Origin: an uncultured Fluviicola sp.
GTDB lineage: Bacteria; Bacteroidota; Bacteroidia; Flavobacteriales; Crocinitomicaceae
NCBI RefSeq assembly: GCF_946478805.1
Contig: NZ_CAMLDC010000001.1
Span: 62,001 to 126,000 of the forward strand
Reading direction: 5' to 3'
DNA length: 64,000 bases
Part shown: positions 32,609-41,883 of the stretch, one piece after another
Numbering within the stretch: the first letter of the stretch is position 1
Layout of the letters: each line of letters opens with the position of its first letter
Notes under the pieces: model-generated
Told to the model about the DNA's origin: nothing
Seen by the model: the letters and a program-made list of their open reading frames with translations, nothing else
Databases searched by the model: none
Made by a program: the position numbers and the translations under genes

Positions 32609-34510
32609 TTAGTAAGCTCGTTCGTTTTTTCCTTCAATATAATTAATAAAAGCTTTATTCACGACTTTATTTCCTCCGGGAGTCGGGTAATTTCCAGTAA
32701 AATACCAGTCTCCGGTGTTTCCCGGACATGCTTTATGCAAATCTTCCACAGTCTGATAAACGATGTGAACTTCCGCTTTGATATTCTCAGGTGTAAGCAT
32801 TTTCGCAATCTGGGCTGAAATTTCTTCGGCAGTGAATGGTGCGTAAATTTCTTTCACGTAGTTTACAATCTGCTCTTTTGGTAAAGCTTCCTGCTCTTTT
32901 GATTTCCGGTAACACTCGTCGATGATGTGCTGTCTGCCGCTTTCTTTCAATAAGGTGATTGCAGCATCAAAAGCAATGAAATCGCCCATTTTTGCCATAT
33001 CAATCCCGTAACAATCAGGATATCGGATCTGTGGAGCGGATGAAACGACCAGAATACGTTTTGGCTCCAATCGGTCCAGGATACGTAAGATGGATTGCTT
33101 TAAAGTCGTACCGCGAACGATACTGTCATCAATAACTACCAAGTTGTCTTTCCCACGAACCACCGACCCGTAAGTAATGTCGTAAACCTGGGCAACCATG
33201 TCGTCACGAGCATCATCCTGTGTGATGAATGTGCGTGCTTTTGCATCCTTGATGGCAATTTTTTCAATGCGTGCCCGGCGATTCAGAATTTCTTTCAATT
33301 GTTCGGGACTCGGTTTCCCGTCAATCGCCAACAACTGTTCATATTTTTGTTCGTTCAGATAATCCTCCAATCCTTTGATCATCCCATAAAAACTGCCTTC
33401 AGCTGTATTTGGGATAAAAGAGAAAACAGAATTATCCAAATCGTAATCAATGGTCTTCAATACGTTCGGAACGACATAACGGCCTAAATTCTTGCGCTCT
33501 TCGTAGATGTCGAAATCATTTCCACGAGAGAAATAAATGCGCTCAAACGAGCATTTCGCAGGGGCTTTCGGAGTATTTATTTCAACTTCCGAAACAGAAC
33601 CGTTTTTCTTGATGATTAAAGCGTGTCCCGGAGTCAATTCCTTGATCTCATTGTATTTCAGGTTGAAAGCAGTTTGAATAACCGGTCTTTCCGAGGCCAC
33701 GACACATACTTCTTCATCTTCATAATAGAATGCGGGCCTGATACCATTCGGATCTCTTAAAACGAAAGCATCACCATGACCGAACAAACCGGCCATTGCA
33801 TATCCGCCATCCCAAACTTCAGAAGCTCTTTTCAGGATTTGTTCAATATTGATATTGTCGGCAATCTTGTTATAAATCTGGTGGCTGTTGTAACCGAGAG
33901 ACTGGTATTTACTCACCATTTCGTCGTTTTCGACATCCAGGAAGTGACCGATCTTTTCCAATACGGTAACCGTATCTGATTTTTCCTTCGGATGCTGACC
34001 GATTTCGAGTAATACCTCGAACAATTCGTCCACATTTGTCAGGTTGAAATTTCCTGCAACAACCAAGTTTCTGGTGATCCAGTTATTTTGTCTCAAGAAC
34101 GGATGGCAGCTCTCGATTGAATTCCTACCGAAGGTTCCGTATCTTAAATGTCCTAAAAATAATTCTCCTGTAAATCCCGCGTTTTTCTTCAGGTAGTTAA
34201 CGTCTTTCAATAAGTGCGGGTTTTCTTCCCCGATTTCATAGAAGCGTTTGTTGATGTGATCGAAAATATCCTGGATGGGCTTCGGATCGATGCTTCGGTA
34301 GCGCGAAATATAACGCTCTCCGGGTTCCATGTCTAACTTAATGTTTGCAACACCTGCACCGTCTTGTCCACGGTTATGTTGCTTTTCCATTAAAAGATGA
34401 AGCTTGTTTAAACCATAAAAAGCCGTTCCGTATTTATCAACATAATACTGTAAGGGCTTTTTTAATCGAATGAGTGCGATTCCGCATTCATGTTTAATTG
34501 CATCGCTCAT
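32609..34510 (-). CDS. purF: Amidophosphoribosyltransferase-like protein (long PurF)
   Basis: First step of purine synthesis: PRPP plus glutamine to phosphoribosylamine. 633 residues, longer than the 470-505 of well-studied PurF. ATG 34510 gives MSDAIKHECGIALIR, so the nucleophile Cys of the Ntn glutaminase domain lies at position 9 (KHECGIAL) and needs a short propeptide cut. Glutaminase marks are MEKQHNRGQDGAGVA and LFLGHLRYGTFGRNSIESCH. The phosphoribosyltransferase site is LVVIDDSIVRGTTLKQSIL. An extra C-terminal segment ends GDWYFTGNYPTPGG. The long form is common in Bacteroidota, where it may be a second PurF. A minus-7 TAACTTTG lies at 34530-34537. Confidence 0.9.
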   Translation of the reverse strand: MSDAIKHECGIALIRLKKPLQYYVDKYGTAFYGLNKLHLLMEKQHNRGQDGAGVANIKLDMEPGERYISRYRSIDPKPIQDIFDHINKRFYEIGEENPHLLKDVNYLKKNAGFTGELFLGHLRYGTFGRNSIESCHPFLRQNNWITRNLVVAGNFNLTNVDELFEVLLEIGQHPKEKSDTVTVLEKIGHFLDVENDEMVSKYQSLGYNSHQIYNKIADNINIEQILKRASEVWDGGYAMAGLFGHGDAFVLRDPNGIRPAFYYEDEEVCVVASERPVIQTAFNLKYNEIKELTPGHALIIKKNGSVSEVEINTPKAPAKCSFERIYFSRGNDFDIYEERKNLGRYVVPNVLKTIDYDLDNSVFSFIPNTAEGSFYGMIKGLEDYLNEQKYEQLLAIDGKPSPEQLKEILNRRARIEKIAIKDAKARTFITQDDARDDMVAQVYDITYGSVVRGKDNLVVIDDSIVRGTTLKQSILRILDRLEPKRILVVSSAPQIRYPDCYGIDMAKMGDFIAFDAAITLLKESGRQHIIDECYRKSKEQEALPKEQIVNYVKEIYAPFTAEEISAQIAKMLTPENIKAEVHIVYQTVEDLHKACPGNTGDWYFTGNYPTPGGNKVVNKAFINYIEGKNERAY

Positions 34511-34529
34511 GGGCATCAAAAATGTGGTG

Positions 34530-34537
34530 CAAAGTTA
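34530..34537 (-). promoter_or_regulatory. Minus-7 element TAACTTTG for purF-kinase-gpmI
   Basis: TAACTTTG on the minus strand, about 19 bp before ATG 34510. The likely single promoter of the three-gene unit. Confidence 0.55.
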
Positions 34538-34663
34538 CGGAATCTAAATCGATTCAGGAGAGAAATATTTCATCAAAAAACAACTTTTTATTGAATTCAT
34601 AGTCTTATAAATACAGCAGAATAAATAACATTCTTTGTGTTTTTTTATTTTGATTAGTATTCG

Positions 34664-34671
34664 TAAATTCG
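34664..34671 (+). promoter_or_regulatory. Minus-7-like TAAATTCG, 4 bp before ATG
   Basis: TAAATTCG ends 4 bp before ATG 34676. It deviates from TAnnTTTG at one position but has the same close spacing as other genes here. Confidence 0.4.
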
Positions 34672-34675
34672 TTTA

Positions 34676-37600
34676 ATGTTCTGTCGTGTTTTTCTTGCGG
34701 TAATGTGCTTGTATTCAGTTGCTTTTGGGCAGGCTGAAAACGTGTTATTACATCCGAACGAAGGACAATGGGATTCGCAAATTCATTTTAGCGTGGATTT
34801 GAAGCAAGGAAGTATTTTGATCAACCAGACAGGATTTACTTACTTTTTGAACGATGCAATGGCGCATCATCACGAAAAACATGCAGGGGAATCTACTTCC
34901 GGAGATGATCGGAAGATTCATTGCCAGGTTATCAAATCAGAACTTTTAAATACAACCTGGAAGGGAATCAAGACAAAGGGCGCCCCGAGTAAGGCTTACC
35001 GGAATTATTATCAGGGAAAAGATCCGGGTAAATGGAAATCGAAAGTTTACAGTACGAACAAGGTTTCATATAGTGATATTTATGATGGGATAGATTTGAA
35101 GGTTGAAGGTAAATCGGATTACCTGAAGTATTCATTTATTGTGGCTCCCGGAGCCGATGTTCAGAAGATTGCAACCCAAATAAGTGGAAGTAAGGACGTT
35201 TTTCTTCGGGAAGGTGATTTAGTTACCCGCACGGAATTTGGAGAAATTATTGAGCGAGCTCCCATTGCATGGAGTCTCAAAAACGGAAAAAAAGTCAAAG
35301 TTGCTGTTACCTTTTTATTGAAAGACAATATTGTCACTTACGGCTTTCCCAAAGGCTTTTCAGGAACGGATACACTCATTATTGACCCGGATATCGTTTT
35401 TTCGACCTTTACAGGTTCGACACTTGACAACTGGGGGATGACAGCAACTCCTGACCAGGCAGGTGATTTATATGCCGGAGGAATTGTTTTCTCAGGTGGA
35501 GGAACGTATCCTACTGTCACCGGTTCGTTTGACTTAAGTTTTAACGGAGGGAATTCATATGCGCTTGGTGCAGGAACCATTCAAGGTTTTGATGTAGCAA
35601 TCACGAAGTTCAATCCGACAGGGACTGCCTTGGTTTATTCGACATATTTAGGCGGTTCGGGAAATGAATCGGTACATAGTTTGGTCACTGATCCACAAGG
35701 ACATTTATATGTGCTTGGTGTGACCAGTTCCCCCAATTTCCCGACAGTTACAGGTTGTATTGATCAGACATTCAATGGCGGACCTACCATTATCACAAAT
35801 GAATTGGGCTTCCAGGGAGCAGATATGTATGTGTGTCATTTTGATGCAAACGGATCTGCTTTAATCGGATCGACTTATTTGGGTGGCGCGGGAACGGATG
35901 GAATTAATTCGGGAAGTCTGTATTTCAATTATGGGGACCCGTTCAGGGGTGAAATTGTGGTTAAATCGGGAGAAGTGTATGTAGCCAGCTCCAGCTCGTC
36001 ATCTGATTTCCCGGTTGTCAATGCATTTCAAAGCACTTTAAATGGCGCCCAGGATGCAGTTGTACTTAAAATGAATAACGGATTGACTTCTCTAATTTGG
36101 TCTACCTATGTTGGTGGTTCCGGTTATGACTCAGGAAATGGAATCCAACTCTCAAGTACCGGTGAAGTTTTCGTTGCCGGAGGAACGACTTCATCCAATA
36201 TGCCTTTTACTTCCGGAAATAATTTGACCTACAATGGAGGTGTTGCAGATTCCTACCTGATGCGTTTATCAAATAGTGCAGGAGCAGTTTTATCAGGAAC
36301 TTATTCAGGTACAAATGAATATGACCAGGCATTTTTTGTGCAATTGGATCTAAGCGATAATGTATATATCTACGCACAATCGGAAGGTTCAATTCCAATC
36401 TCTCCGGGAAAATACGGAACAGCAAATTCCGGTCAGTATGTTGCTAAATTTTCACCGAACCTTTCGACTTTATTGTGGGCAACCCCAATCGGTTCCGGTT
36501 CCGGTCACATTGAAATTTCGCCAACTGCTTTTTTGGTATCCAACTGCAGTGAAATTTATCTTGCAGGTTGGGGCGGACAGGTGAATGTAAATAATGCACC
36601 TGGCGCGGTTCATAGTACAACATCGGGTTTGCCGGTTACATCGGACGCTTATCAGGCAACCACCACGGGTAGTAATTTTTGGATAGCGGTATTGGAAGAG
36701 GAAGCTGCAGGATTGAATTATGCAACATTTATCGGAGGTACGGGTAATTCATCCAGTAATCATGTGGATGGAGGAACAAGCCGGTTCGACAAAAACGGAA
36801 ACATCTATCATGCAGTCTGTGCAGCCTGTGGAAGCGTAAATAATGGATTTACAACTACTCCGGGTGTATGGGGACCGAGTAATCCAAGTCCGAACTGTAA
36901 TCTTGCCGCATTTAAATTTGAATTGAGCACGATTGAGGCAGTTGTAGCTGCTCCCGATCCGTTGGTCTGTTTACCGGACCCTATCGTATTTAACAATAAT
37001 AGCGCAAATGGAAATGAGTTTGAATGGCATTTTGGAGATGGAACTACATCCTCACTTGTCAATCCGTCACATGTTTACAGTGGTCCGGGTCAATATACAG
37101 TCACTTTGATTGTCAGTGATACGACTCAGTGTTTCACTCCTGATACGGTTCAGTTTATTGTCAATATCGGAGACTTCAATGGAGGAATAGTAAACCCGAT
37201 AGCTCAGACTTGTGCAAACGTCCCTGTGCAGATGGAAGCTTTTGGAGGATCTGTTTACCATTGGGAACCTGTCCAGTATTTTAATAACCCGAATATTTCA
37301 GACCCCTTGGTCACAACGGCTCAGAATATTGATATTTATTGTATTATTTCCGATAGTTGCGGGATTGACACCGTTTATGCTCAAGTAACCATCCTGAATG
37401 GTACGCTCAGTATTTCAAATGATACAGCGATTTGTGTCGGGAACTCGGTCAATTTATTTGTAAATGGAGTCTCGCAAATTACCTGGAGCCCATCAACTTA
37501 TCTGGATAATCCAAACAGCTTGACCCCAGTGTCAACACCGTTGCAATCCATTACTTATACGGCAACGGGAACAACTTCCGATGGTTGTCAACTGACCGCA

Positions 37601-38587
37601 GATGTACATATTCATGTTGATACAACTGTTCCATTACCAGTTATACCCGATTCTCTGATTTATTGTTTGGGAAGTTCCGGAATAGTAAATGTTTCGGGGG
37701 CTACTTCCTATAGCTGGTCACCACAAACGGATATTGCACCTGCTAATGGGTCCCAAGTGACAATTAGCACACAAACCAATCGGTATTATTACTGTGATTT
37801 TTCAAATGCATGTGGAACCGTCAGGGACAGCATCTTTGTGGAGATTCATCAGGCAACTGTTTTAGCTGGAAATGATACCACGATTTGTCCGGGAGAAATT
37901 ACTCCGATTCATGCCTCAGGTGGAGTTTCCTATAACTGGTCACCGAGTCCGTATGGTTGGCTGGAAACAGATGGTTCGGTGGTTTTAGTGAAACCTGCTA
38001 CGTCGACAACTTATGTGGTGGTCGGAGTGGATCAATATGGTTGTTCCGATACAGCATCAGTGCGTGTAAACCTGTTTCCTTCACCATTTGTTCAAACAAA
38101 TCCGGATGTCTATGCCGTTTTTGGTGAAACGGTCCAGTTGAATGCTGTTTCGAATACTGCTGTGAGCTATGTTTGGAGTCCGGCAGAGTATTTATCCTGC
38201 AACGTTTGCCAAAACCCGGTTACACAGCCTGATAAACCGATCACTTATACAGTTACCATATATGATATCAATGGATGTTCCGCAACAGACCAGGTTCATA
38301 TTTATTATGATGCAATCATCTATGTTCCGAACACGTTTACACCGAATCACAATGGCACGAACGAGACATTTTTTGCTCTTGGAGTGAATATCCGTGACTT
38401 CCAGCTGGAGATTTTCAACAGATGGGGAGAATTGATCTATACCGGAGATGCCCTTTCTCAAATGTGGGATGGAATGTACGCCGGTTTGCCTTCCCCGGAT
38501 GGAGTTTACACTTGGAAAATAGAATACAGTGAGATGCTTTCGGATTTAAGACATCAATTGGTCGGACACGTTAATCTTCTGAGATAG
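34676..38587 (+). CDS. Giant SBBP/PKD-repeat protein, T9SS type B CTD
   Basis: 1303 residues, exported. Signal peptide FLAVMCLYSVAFGQ. A DUF7948-like N-terminal domain (about 25-235: NEGQWDSQIHFSVDLKQG, YSDIYDGIDLKVEGKSDYLK, IIDPDIVFSTFTGS) is followed by SBBP-type repeats to about 750 (YSTYLGGSGNESVHSLV, WSTYVGGSGYDSGNGIQLSS), a PKD domain (about 775-850, FEWHFGDGTTSSLVNPSHVY), several Ig-like CHU repeats with the INWSPS-like core, and the type B C-terminal domain (about 1210-1303: VPNTFTPNHNGTNETFFAL, IFNRWGELIYTGD, DGVYTWKIEYSE). Likely a long surface fibre. Its last 17 bp overlap the convergent gene. Confidence 0.93.
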   Translation: MFCRVFLAVMCLYSVAFGQAENVLLHPNEGQWDSQIHFSVDLKQGSILINQTGFTYFLNDAMAHHHEKHAGESTSGDDRKIHCQVIKSELLNTTWKGIKTKGAPSKAYRNYYQGKDPGKWKSKVYSTNKVSYSDIYDGIDLKVEGKSDYLKYSFIVAPGADVQKIATQISGSKDVFLREGDLVTRTEFGEIIERAPIAWSLKNGKKVKVAVTFLLKDNIVTYGFPKGFSGTDTLIIDPDIVFSTFTGSTLDNWGMTATPDQAGDLYAGGIVFSGGGTYPTVTGSFDLSFNGGNSYALGAGTIQGFDVAITKFNPTGTALVYSTYLGGSGNESVHSLVTDPQGHLYVLGVTSSPNFPTVTGCIDQTFNGGPTIITNELGFQGADMYVCHFDANGSALIGSTYLGGAGTDGINSGSLYFNYGDPFRGEIVVKSGEVYVASSSSSSDFPVVNAFQSTLNGAQDAVVLKMNNGLTSLIWSTYVGGSGYDSGNGIQLSSTGEVFVAGGTTSSNMPFTSGNNLTYNGGVADSYLMRLSNSAGAVLSGTYSGTNEYDQAFFVQLDLSDNVYIYAQSEGSIPISPGKYGTANSGQYVAKFSPNLSTLLWATPIGSGSGHIEISPTAFLVSNCSEIYLAGWGGQVNVNNAPGAVHSTTSGLPVTSDAYQATTTGSNFWIAVLEEEAAGLNYATFIGGTGNSSSNHVDGGTSRFDKNGNIYHAVCAACGSVNNGFTTTPGVWGPSNPSPNCNLAAFKFELSTIEAVVAAPDPLVCLPDPIVFNNNSANGNEFEWHFGDGTTSSLVNPSHVYSGPGQYTVTLIVSDTTQCFTPDTVQFIVNIGDFNGGIVNPIAQTCANVPVQMEAFGGSVYHWEPVQYFNNPNISDPLVTTAQNIDIYCIISDSCGIDTVYAQVTILNGTLSISNDTAICVGNSVNLFVNGVSQITWSPSTYLDNPNSLTPVSTPLQSITYTATGTTSDGCQLTADVHIHVDTTVPLPVIPDSLIYCLGSSGIVNVSGATSYSWSPQTDIAPANGSQVTISTQTNRYYYCDFSNACGTVRDSIFVEIHQATVLAGNDTTICPGEITPIHASGGVSYNWSPSPYGWLETDGSVVLVKPATSTTYVVVGVDQYGCSDTASVRVNLFPSPFVQTNPDVYAVFGETVQLNAVSNTAVSYVWSPAEYLSCNVCQNPVTQPDKPITYTVTIYDINGCSATDQVHIYYDAIIYVPNTFTPNHNGTNETFFALGVNIRDFQLEIFNRWGELIYTGDALSQMWDGMYAGLPSPDGVYTWKIEYSEMLSDLRHQLVGHVNLLR

Positions 38588-39953
38588 ATTCTCTTTTGTA
38601 GAGAATTAAACCACTTTCCATGGAATAATCTTTTAAAATTTGATATCCTTTAATATCAACCGACGATGCGCTTTGAAATAGTACGTACTCAGCTTCCATT
38701 TTAACATCTTCTCTGAAAACCTCCTGAATTGGAACCTGGTATTCCACTCGATAATAATTAATCATAGGTTCATAAATCCAAAAACATTCTGCGGTATGAA
38801 TTGATTTATTCGTGACATCGTTTTTTATTGATAACATCCCTTTTTTGATGTCCTGATCTTCAGGCCAAGTCATGGTTTTTTTGAAATTATAGAAAGGGAT
38901 ATTAACTACCACGAACGAAATGGAACTGAGAATGATAAGGGTCCGAACCAGTTTGAATTTCAATCCGTCAATATTTAGCAGGAATGCTAACAGGATAATG
39001 GGAAACAAATACAAGGAAGAGCGATTGATCGGATAAAGTGCCTCGAAAAGCAGGTTTTCTGCTACCAATGCAATCAGGATAGAAGCCAGGATGATTAAAG
39101 CATACGCACCTGGATTAAACAATTGTTTCCGTCGGATGGCTAAAAACCCGGCTAGCAGGAGTAAAACATAAAGCAAGTACCGAAGAACAATAGCTTCCTT
39201 GAAACCATCTTTGATATAAAAACTGGAATAGATGAGGTTGTCGATTGTTGAATTCAGATTTCCTGTACCAAAGTACAATTGCTTTTGATCTCTCAGGAAG
39301 AATAAACGGTCCAATGAAAAATACAAACTGGTACCGATCAGGATGAGTAAAATGGAAAGTAAGATTATTCGGTTTTTCGGTTTGAAAACGAAGGCACTTA
39401 AGAGGATCAGCGCAACAGCAATCAAGAAATAATTGAGAGTATTCAGATTCGCACTTAATGCCAGAACGGAAAAAATTGCGGACAAATAATAATGGATAGG
39501 TTGTGAATCGGTTTTTAGGTCAACAATTCTAAAAAGGTAAAATAAGGAAGCGGTCACAAATGCGAGAGAAAGTCCGTATCCGCGGCACAAAGAAAAGAAA
39601 TCGAGAATAAAGGGATTTCCGCAAAGAAGCAGAAGTAAAGTAATCTGAGTGAAAGAAGATTTCAGGAAGGTAAGTGAAATACGGAAAAGGAAGAGCCAAA
39701 AAACAGCAAAAGACAGTATGTTTGGAAGACGAAGTATAAATTCTTTCGCTCCGAACAGATAAGTACAAAAGGAACTCAATTGCGTATTCAACCAGTGATG
39801 ATTTGCCGTTCCCCTTAGCGCTTCGTCTCCCTGGACGATTTTGTAAGTAAGGGCTTCATCATGTGTTATTCCAAGGGTAAATCCGCGAATAAGAACATAG
39901 CTGAATGCAAAAATAAGAACGAGGTAGTAGCTGATTCGGGTGATTTGGTTCAT
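38571..39953 (-). CDS. Polytopic membrane glycosyltransferase, GT39-like
   Basis: About 460 residues from ATG 39953, which sits 1 bp after the mtaB stop; the longer frame begins with a GTG inside mtaB. About ten hydrophobic helices. The first periplasmic loop has GITHDEALTYKIVQGDEA, the acidic pair characteristic of lipid-linked-sugar transferases (PMT/ArnT fold), then HHWLNTQLSSFCTYLFG and FILRLPNILSFAVFWLFLF. The C-terminal soluble tail of about 100 residues (PMINYYRVEYQVPIQEVF) is typical. It differs clearly from the GT39-like gene at 2916. Coupled to mtaB by position; no functional link is expected. Substrate unknown. Confidence 0.82.
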   Translation of the reverse strand: MNQITRISYYLVLIFAFSYVLIRGFTLGITHDEALTYKIVQGDEALRGTANHHWLNTQLSSFCTYLFGAKEFILRLPNILSFAVFWLFLFRISLTFLKSSFTQITLLLLLCGNPFILDFFSLCRGYGLSLAFVTASLFYLFRIVDLKTDSQPIHYYLSAIFSVLALSANLNTLNYFLIAVALILLSAFVFKPKNRIILLSILLILIGTSLYFSLDRLFFLRDQKQLYFGTGNLNSTIDNLIYSSFYIKDGFKEAIVLRYLLYVLLLLAGFLAIRRKQLFNPGAYALIILASILIALVAENLLFEALYPINRSSLYLFPIILLAFLLNIDGLKFKLVRTLIILSSISFVVVNIPFYNFKKTMTWPEDQDIKKGMLSIKNDVTNKSIHTAECFWIYEPMINYYRVEYQVPIQEVFREDVKMEAEYVLFQSASSVDIKGYQILKDYSMESGLILYKRESISED

Positions 39954-39954
39954 C

Positions 39955-41277
39955 TTAGATGAATTCACATTTTACAACTCCATCCCGGTCAATTTCTGTT
40001 AGTTGAACCGTTTGCATCTGGTTCACCAAATCCGGATTGAAAGCCGTTTTCACCTTTACATAGTTTTCAGTAAATCCATACATGATCCCTTCGTCTTCTT
40101 CTGCTTCGAATAGAACTGTTCTTTGGGAACCGACTTGTGATTCATAAAAAGCACGTTTTTTCTTATCCGAAAGAATGTGCAATTGTTTACTTCGTTGTGC
40201 CCTGATCTGATTCGGGACAGGTTCACCTAGCTTGACAGCAGTTGTATTTGCGCGTTCGGAGTAAGTGAAAACATGCAAATAAGAAACATCCAGGTCTTTT
40301 AGGAAATCGACTGTTTCTAAAAACTCTTCATCTGTTTCTCCAGGGAAACCTACAATTACATCCACACCGATTGCACAATCCGGACGTAATTTTTTGATAT
40401 GCTGAACACGTTCCACGTATAATTCACGCAAATATTTCCGTCGCATCGCTTTCAACAGGCGGTTGCTTCCGGATTGAAGCGGAATATGGAAATGTGGGAC
40501 AAAACGTTTCGAATCCTCCAGGGTGAATTGAATGATCTCATCACTTAACAGATTGGGTTCAATGGAAGAAATCCGGTAACGGTCTATCCCATTGATTTGA
40601 TCCAATGCCTTTACCAATTCGAAGAAATTTTCACCTTCTCCCTGACCAAAATCTCCAATGTTCACTCCGGTAAGAACCACTTCCTTGATTTTCGTATCGG
40701 CAATTTTTTGTGCTTCCAGAACCGTTTCTGCAATACTTGCATTCCTGCTTTTACCGCGAGCCAAAGGAATCGTGCAGAAAGTACAGAAGTAATCACAACC
40801 GTCCTGTACTTTCAAAAATGACCTGGTGCGATCTCCCATGGAGTGGGAAGGAATAAAACTCGTAGTTTGTTTGATGTGTTCAAATTTCACAACGGCTTCC
40901 GGCATTTCATCCTCATTCTGATTCAGATTATCCAATGCTTCCAGATGCTCTACAATATTGAATTTTTCATTCGCACCCAAAACAAGGGACACTCCTGGGA
41001 TTTGAGCAATTTCAGTTGGTTTCAATTGGGCATAACAACCAATGATCGCGACGTAAACTTCTGGGTTTATCTTTTTCGCGCGTCTGACCAATTGCTTACA
41101 TTTTTTATCCGCATTTTCGGTGACAGAACAGGTATTGATCACCAAAATATCAGGTATCTCTTCAAAATCCACCTTCGCAAAACCTGCATTTTCAAAAAGT
41201 CGGGAAATAGTAGATGTCTCTGAGAAATTCAGTTTACATCCCAAAGTATAAAAAGCGACTTTTTTGAACTGTTGCAT
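39955..41277 (-). CDS. mtaB: tRNA t6A37 methylthiotransferase MtaB
   Basis: A radical-SAM enzyme that adds a methylthio group to N6-threonylcarbamoyladenosine 37 of tRNA (ms2t6A). 440 residues. The N-terminal UPF0004 domain carries three cluster Cys in YTLGCKLNFSE, INTCSVTENADKKC and IIGCYAQLKPTEIAQ. The radical-SAM motif is VQDGCDYFCTFCTIPLARG (CxxxCxxC, about residues 160-167). A TRAM domain ends the protein (about 375-440). The YTLGCKLN form and the length favour MtaB over MiaB or RimO. A TATCTTTG element lies at 41331-41338 on the minus strand, about 53 bp before the ATG. Divergent from cdd. Confidence 0.95.
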   Translation of the reverse strand: MQQFKKVAFYTLGCKLNFSETSTISRLFENAGFAKVDFEEIPDILVINTCSVTENADKKCKQLVRRAKKINPEVYVAIIGCYAQLKPTEIAQIPGVSLVLGANEKFNIVEHLEALDNLNQNEDEMPEAVVKFEHIKQTTSFIPSHSMGDRTRSFLKVQDGCDYFCTFCTIPLARGKSRNASIAETVLEAQKIADTKIKEVVLTGVNIGDFGQGEGENFFELVKALDQINGIDRYRISSIEPNLLSDEIIQFTLEDSKRFVPHFHIPLQSGSNRLLKAMRRKYLRELYVERVQHIKKLRPDCAIGVDVIVGFPGETDEEFLETVDFLKDLDVSYLHVFTYSERANTTAVKLGEPVPNQIRAQRSKQLHILSDKKKRAFYESQVGSQRTVLFEAEEDEGIMYGFTENYVKVKTAFNPDLVNQMQTVQLTEIDRDGVVKCEFI

Positions 41278-41330
41278 TTTTTTTGCAGAATTGAGGGCAC
41301 AACGCTTGGGCTAAAGCTTCAGCGACGGCA

Positions 41331-41338
41331 CAAAGATA
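41331..41338 (-). promoter_or_regulatory. Minus-7 element TATCTTTG for mtaB
   Basis: TATCTTTG on the minus strand, about 53 bp before mtaB. The leader contains the near-palindrome gctaaagcttcagc. Confidence 0.5.
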
Positions 41339-41381
41339 GACAATTTCAGGTCGAGACAAAAATACCGGTGCAAGTATTCGT

Positions 41382-41389
41382 TATATTTG
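41382..41389 (+). promoter_or_regulatory. Minus-7 element TATATTTG for cdd-meaB
   Basis: TATATTTG, 17 bp before the cdd ATG at 41407. It lies downstream of the longer frame's start (41272), which argues against that start. Confidence 0.5.
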
Positions 41390-41406
41390 TTAGTGTATAC
41401 TGTGAT

Positions 41407-41880
41407 ATGAAAAAGCAATTGAAGATTGATTACGAGTGGTTGAATCATTGGAAGGAACTTCCTGACTCTGAAATGATTTTAATAGAAAAGGCGTATGAAG
41501 CTTCGAAAGATGCTTATGCTCCTTATAGCAATTTCAAAGTTGGTGCGGCGGTTTTATTAGCTGATGGAACCATCGTGAAGGGAAATAATCAAGAAAACAT
41601 TGCGTATCCAAGTGGATTGTGTGCGGAACGGGTTGCCTTGTTTTATGCAGGTGCAAACTACCCGAATACAACGGTTAAAACCATCGTTGTATTGGCACAG
41701 GGAGATTTGGTTGCAGTGGATGAATGTGTTTCACCGTGCGGTTCATGCAGACAAGTTATTGCAGAATCGGAAGCACGTCAGAAAGAAGCCATTCGGATAA
41801 TTTTGGTTGCGCAGGATGGCAAAACCTGGATTTTTGACAGTATAAAGGATATTTTAGTGTTTCCATTTGGAGTAAAGTAA
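41407..41880 (+). CDS. cdd: Cytidine deaminase
   Basis: Deaminates cytidine and deoxycytidine to uridines in pyrimidine salvage. 157 residues from ATG 41407 (MKKQLKIDYEWLNHW); the longer frame starts before the promoter. The homotetrameric short type: APYSNFKVGAAVLLADG, GNNQENIAYPSGLCAERVAL (Cys zinc ligand and catalytic Glu) and VSPCGSCRQVIAESE (two more zinc Cys). The C-terminal FPFGVK matches the usual F-P-x-x-F/V end. meaB follows after 3 bp, so both are on one message. The link with MeaB is positional only. Confidence 0.95.
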   Translation: MKKQLKIDYEWLNHWKELPDSEMILIEKAYEASKDAYAPYSNFKVGAAVLLADGTIVKGNNQENIAYPSGLCAERVALFYAGANYPNTTVKTIVVLAQGDLVAVDECVSPCGSCRQVIAESEARQKEAIRIILVAQDGKTWIFDSIKDILVFPFGVK

Positions 41881-41883
41881 CAT

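Noticed and set aside
41272..41406. N-terminal extension of cytidine deaminase by 45 residues
   Set aside because: The extension lies upstream of the TATATTTG element, is poor in family resemblance and the shorter start gives the usual length.
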